A DNA stretch of 64,000 bases, taken from contig JAODUP010000227.1 in the NCBI GenBank assembly GCA_025642065.1, positions 1 to 64,000 on the forward strand, read 5' to 3'. Each line of letters begins with the position of its first letter. Position 1 is the stretch's first letter. The notes below the pieces were generated by a model. That model was not told the DNA's origin. It saw only the letters and a list, made by a program, of their open reading frames with translations, and searched no databases. A program made the translations under genes and the position numbers. The DNA comes from Paralvinella palmiformis (taxonomy: Eukaryota; Annelida; Polychaeta; Terebellida; Alvinellidae). Below are positions 59,213 through 64,000 of the stretch, piece after piece.

Positions 59213-62200
59213 TATGAGAAACCGTTGTTACCTTTCAACTCATTGTTTTTGTCTTGCTATGTTTATTCTCATGCAATGATATTTTAGATCATAATACTAA
59301 ATGTTTTTTTCAACTAAATCATACTTCTACATGTTGTCTTCAACAAAAACGTCCCATTACTTTAATTCTCTATTGATCCAATGTATGAATATGTGGTATG
59401 CTATATGGTTGTGACATGTAGCCTTTAAGGCATCCACTTTTCCCATACTGAGTGTTGCATCCCTGTTCAGATAACCAGCATAATTAGTTTCTTTTTGATG
59501 AACAGTAATAATCGTAGCAATCTTTTAAATTATTATTGTGCAAGTCAAGGGAGAGACATATATAGTCTCAAATTTGTTGTTTGGGTTAACATTTAGCGGC
59601 TATTTTAGATATATTAAAATGCCATATTTAGCCCCATGATGGCACTATAATGGCTGCATTATTCTCATCTGTAATTTTCTTACATTCAATAACAACAGAA
59701 ACCAAGAAAATACCCCATTTTATTCTGGGTAATTGTCATGTTTGGGATACAAATGCTAACTGTGGAGTTGTGGTGGCCATTTTGAATTTTTTACGCAAAC
59801 AAAAATCCTAAAATTGTATAAAGCATGGTTTACCCGATTCAAACAGGTAGTTTAATTTCTACTTAAATAAATACTAATTAGACGTTGATCGTGTTATTTG
59901 CAGCAGAGTGATATTATCGTTTTTTTCTTCTAATTTGGGTTTGACTCCGACGTACGGTTTTGGCGACCATTTTGAATTTAGCATGCAAGTTTTGCATACA
60001 CTTTGTTTTTGGAATCAGTATATATTTCTTCCTGACAGAAAAAGCAGTCATTCAGAACACACTTTCTCCGCTGTCACTACCAAAGTTGTGTAATAAATGC
60101 TTGAGACTATTTTTATTCCGTTGCGTTAGTTTGTTATGTACGTAATTATATTATTTCATTAATACCAATCATATAGGTTTGTATTTGACTAGAATATAAT
60201 AATGGTATTTATATAGATATATATAAATGGGTAAAGATTTGGAAGATAATATGTTGATGTTATTGTCTTAATTAAGTGACTGCATGAAGCAATTAATATG
60301 TTGTCTGTATAATAATTAGCAAATCATTGTATAAATTACTTGTTCTATCGTATTTTATTTGTCAACTATATTTATGATATTGTTTTCATTTATTACAGAG
60401 TAAATAAACAGAATAAACTAAATAAATAGATTAAACGAAAGTAACACTATAAAGTAAAATAACTCGGGTATAAATAGCGCCTATCTGAGTTACACTGCGT
60501 AATAAATCCTCTTCCAGAACTAGACTTATTGTATGTTAAACATATAGCATACATTAGCTCCCATTTAATTAAAGGGGAGAAGTTATTGAAGTTAGGTGGT
60601 AAAAATATTAATAACCATTATGAGAAAAGAGCAAAATGTGGATCTCAGTTTAACGAAAATAAGGCAGGATATATTCATAATTAATTTATTACAATACAGA
60701 TACAATCCAATATGGTGGAATGATTACAGTCGTTGAAAAAGACAAATTTGCAGAAACCAAAAACATTCCGTTATATAGAACCACGGATGACTTCAATTTC
60801 ATTGACCTGATTCTACAGTATCTTCCTTAGCATATATTTATATGGTAACCATGTGTTATATTGAAAGTGTTAGATTACAGGAGTATAGTGTAGCAGCTTT
60901 TAGTCGGGTATAGGTGGTATTATTGATGATATTAGTGAATGTTTTGTGCAAAACCAGCTGGCAGACAATATTACTAAATGCAGGTTACATGACGTATATG
61001 ACCAGCTTCATCAGATATCTGCAACATGCAAATTAAGTTCCATTGATAAAAGTGAATATAGAAGATCATATATAGCATAGAAAACCAAGATCGAGCTGCA
61101 AAAATAAATACAATGTACATTAAGGGTGATGAATAACAAATTTAATTATTTATGAAATAGTCTAGCTCATATATGAAAAGCTCACAGTCCGAAAAGGTTA
61201 AAACCGATGTCTTTTGTAAATATTGACCCCTCACAATTAAGTATATTATTTTTCTATTTAATTTACGACAAATGGTGGAGTCTTGAAGAAGCATTCGGTA
61301 GGAACACTTGCGAGAAGTCAATAGAATCGAAAGCTGAAAGAAATTTCGTTTAATTTCCGTGGTCATAAAATTCTGAATATCAAAATTTCAATTCTTCAAA
61401 GAGGTTTTCACTCGAACTATATATTATTTTTATAAGCTATATAGATAATCAATTTTAGTTTTGGAACGATAATGAACATTCTTTTAAAGCGGTTTGTTCG
61501 ATATGATCTTGAAATAAGCCATTAATACTGATTTATTGACAGTATAGATTCTATTAAAACGCAGTAATACTGATTTATATTGTGTTCCGTCATTTCGGAT
61601 TTGCCCACAAGAAAAATTGGAGGGTACGCCTATAAACACGCGATTTTTGGAAAACTGTCCAAGTGAATTTCAATCAGACTAGCATATTCGTACTCTACAG
61701 ACATTTTCATCCTAGAATCAACTCTCATACCATTTGGTAAACAAAACCGAAGTAAAACCTGGTGGGGTCTGGCCAAATAGTTAGATCCATTCTGTTATTC
61801 TGGTCAACATTTAGGAGGGATTGATAAGTCAATTAGATAATAGAATGTGACCTGGCTTCTGGTTATATCGCATAAATATTTATATTAAATGTAATAATTA
61901 TCGTGCTTTATCTACATTAAAATGTTGAAATATTTTAATCTATATTTTGATATAGAGGTCTATATTTACAAAAGGATTTGAGCTCAGGCCGCTTTCGGCT
62001 GTGATTTTTTTTTACTTTGCAGTCTTTTTATTTTAGTTCTATTCACCAACATTCCCTTTCTAGTTGGGCCTTCAGAAAATATATGCATAGATTTAATAAT
62101 AATGTTAGTGTTTTGATATCCAAATGGCACATATTTTCAATTATTATAACCGAGGTCAAAGATCGATGTTTGTGTTTTATGGTACCACATATCGCTGCTA

Positions 62201-63037
62201 CATATATAACTTCTATAAGATACCAGGAATGAAAAGCTACATATTACGTGAAGTGTGCCCATACATATTTCAAGCTGCACTTGTGGGTGATTTCGTTCCA
62301 AGTTGGTACAATTACGTAAACGTAGTTCACGCATACCTGCAAGACATATCGATCTGAAGGAAAACGTCTGCAATATTAGATAATCCGGATGTTTGTGAGG
62401 CCTTCTCACTAAATGGGGTTGTTGACAAATAGCAATTGGCGTAGTTCGATGCCTAAAGAAATCCTAATCTAAAGTCACATATATCTGGCGTTATACTGAG
62501 TGAGTATAGGTTCCTGAAGTAACAGACCCATTAGGTTCCACACCCAAATGGGTCTTATTAAGAGGGACCATACTAATGCAGTGTGTCTAGACTTGAAATG
62601 AAAATAAAGGAGATAAAGCCGTAAGCTTTATTTGTGGCCACAACACGGCGATGGGGATGAGTTCGAGGAGGGGATGAAATTATTAAAAAAAACAAGTGAC
62701 CTTAGATTAATTCTGACTGCATCTAGAGTGAACATTTCAGAGTTTGCCCTGAATAAAATCTGTCCATAATCTATTTAAGATTTATAAAATATATTGTATT
62801 AAAGCATATAATAACATACTATAAGTCAGATATTTAATAGCTGTTTTAGTTTAGTGAATGACCTCCTCCTTCTCCCCTCATAGCCATTCCATCCTCACCT
62901 ACATGCACTTCATTAATACCTATATGATACACAGTACATTATATTACCTTTTATCATAGAACAAGACAATTCCTCCCACACACAATTCAGCACTCAGATA
63001 ATTCTCCACTCCACGAATTAGTATGTTTTATTAAACT
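59213..63037. other. Intergenic, nothing recognised
   Basis: No frame looks coding. The phrase ggccattttgaatt recurs (about 59770 and 59966, the latter as gcgaccattttgaattta), suggesting related repeat pieces. The rest is plain AT-rich DNA. Confidence 0.4.
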
Positions 63038-63474
63038 TTAACCAACAACAAGCTCTGTACATCTGTCTTGTATGGCAGTGAACAGTTCCTCGGAGGTGGA
63101 CTGATGCTTGTTCGACAGGAACGCATACACACAGGTCACAGCCGACTGTCCTAACGGTACGCGGATCACATTCAGCTCAGTTAACATCCTCTCACAGAAA
63201 TCAACTCCACTGTCGTGGATGAGGAACTGTTCCTGGTCACTACTAATTGTCCACTCCTCATCAAATGTGATATCACAAAGTGAAGCAGGGTTCTTAGGCA
63301 TAGTTCAGCACGCACCTCTACATGAGTCTCAGTAGTGTGTTCCACTAGTGGCTGACTCAGTGTACCACGTGAATCTGGGGCATGTTCATTGAGTGTTGCA
63401 TCTAGTTTGGTCACTGCAACGGAATGCTCCTGGGGTTCACGGCTATGTGGTGTGGAGCTAATAACAGTCTTCAT
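63038..63474 (-). CDS. Unidentified coding exon(s) at right edge, reading frame broken
   Basis: An acceptor-like CTTTCCAG precedes 63474. From there, frame one reads KTVISSTPHSREPQEHSVAV, then a Thr/Glu-rich stretch to HVEVRAEL near 63310. A second frame then carries the better protein, SLCDITFDEEWTISSDQEQF, DSGVDFCERMLTELNVIRVP and AVTCVYAFLSNKHQSTSEEL, to a stop at 63038. Frame two is closed by TGA two codons before its first Met (63301), and the gap is too short for an intron. This is a 1-nt indel, a pseudogene, or two overlapping products. I do not recognise the protein. Base composition is less AT-rich than the surroundings, as for coding DNA. Confidence 0.45.
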
Positions 63475-64000
63475 CTGGAAAGATAAGAAGTTCATTAGTA
63501 ATTATATCAATTATTAAAATTAATATATTAATGTCTATTAATAATAATCGATTAAAACATCCAATACAGGAGAAAAAGAGTCAATAAATAAGTAAATATA
63601 ATATTACTCAAAACTCCAATCAATCAAGCATGATCATGCAATATTTAACTCATCATCTGTAGTGAGACTCCCTTTATAGCTGAATGCATATCGATTGGTA
63701 CACTCCCATCTGACATTCTTCCGGACTTCTTAGTGTACACATAGCCTTCATGTACTAGCTTCAAATCACCATGTTAGTTTCTGATGATCTCCATGGTTAA
63801 ATATATGTGTAGCATATATTGAGAAATATCTATCTGAGAATACTGGCTCCTCAAAACAGACCTCATCTTGTGTGCAATTGGCAATTAGTTAGAAGCCACC
63901 TTGTTGTGACTTCTTTGTGCACAAAGCAGACCTGGGGTAATTGTAATAGTAACAATTACATATTTCACAGTAATAGTAATTGTGAATCTCATTTTGAAAG

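Overview
This is a eukaryotic, AT-rich nuclear window, almost certainly from an animal. It holds three intron-rich single-copy genes that I could assemble exon by exon with matching splice phases. They match the metazoan families LYRIC/metadherin, OSER1 and TSTD2. The rest is intergenic or intronic DNA full of decayed transposons, tRNA-derived SINEs and microsatellites. The repeat style (LINE fragments, many MITEs, and the accaacgttggtcc-type repeat common in aquatic invertebrates) suggests a lophotrochozoan, most likely a mollusc. That last step is inference.

Layout. 1-3.6 kb: no supported gene. 7.1-25.8 kb, minus strand: a LYRIC/MTDH-like gene in nine coding exons (527 aa), with an N-terminal membrane anchor, lysine-rich segments, a hexapeptide tandem-repeat exon and a conserved basic C-terminus. 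25.8-28.1 kb: a head-to-head promoter interval with CRE-like sites and a recent SINE. 28.1-39.3 kb, plus strand: OSER1 (338 aa), with a probable 5' UTR exon, a 6.3-kb first intron and two coding exons. 41.3-50.8 kb, minus strand: TSTD2 (488 aa, nine coding exons), tail-to-tail with OSER1. TSTD2 is a rhodanese-fold protein with the domain plan of bacterial TrhO/YceA tRNA hydroxylases. 51.2-54.0 kb: a large inverted-repeat element. 54-64 kb: mostly repeat-derived DNA, including a decayed cysteine-rich multicopy gene fragment (58.4-59.2 kb). A partial unknown coding exon with a reading-frame break lies at the right edge on the minus strand (63.0-63.5 kb).

Mobile DNA. Several insertions have boundaries that can be set to the base by terminal inverted repeats and target duplications. 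Two are hAT-like with 8-bp duplications (20235-21420 and 30795-31859). Four have TA duplications: a pogo/Tigger remnant with a broken transposase 41 bp from a TSTD2 splice donor, an 858-bp element nested in a LINE, and two MITEs. One tRNA-SINE has a perfect 12-bp target duplication. I see no operon, CRISPR array, prokaryotic gene cluster or new defence-like system. The three host genes have no obvious shared pathway. The least-explained items are the frame-broken edge exon, the cysteine-rich pseudogene, a YY1-like motif carried by a dispersed repeat, and CTAG-rich tracts just downstream of the first exon of all three genes.
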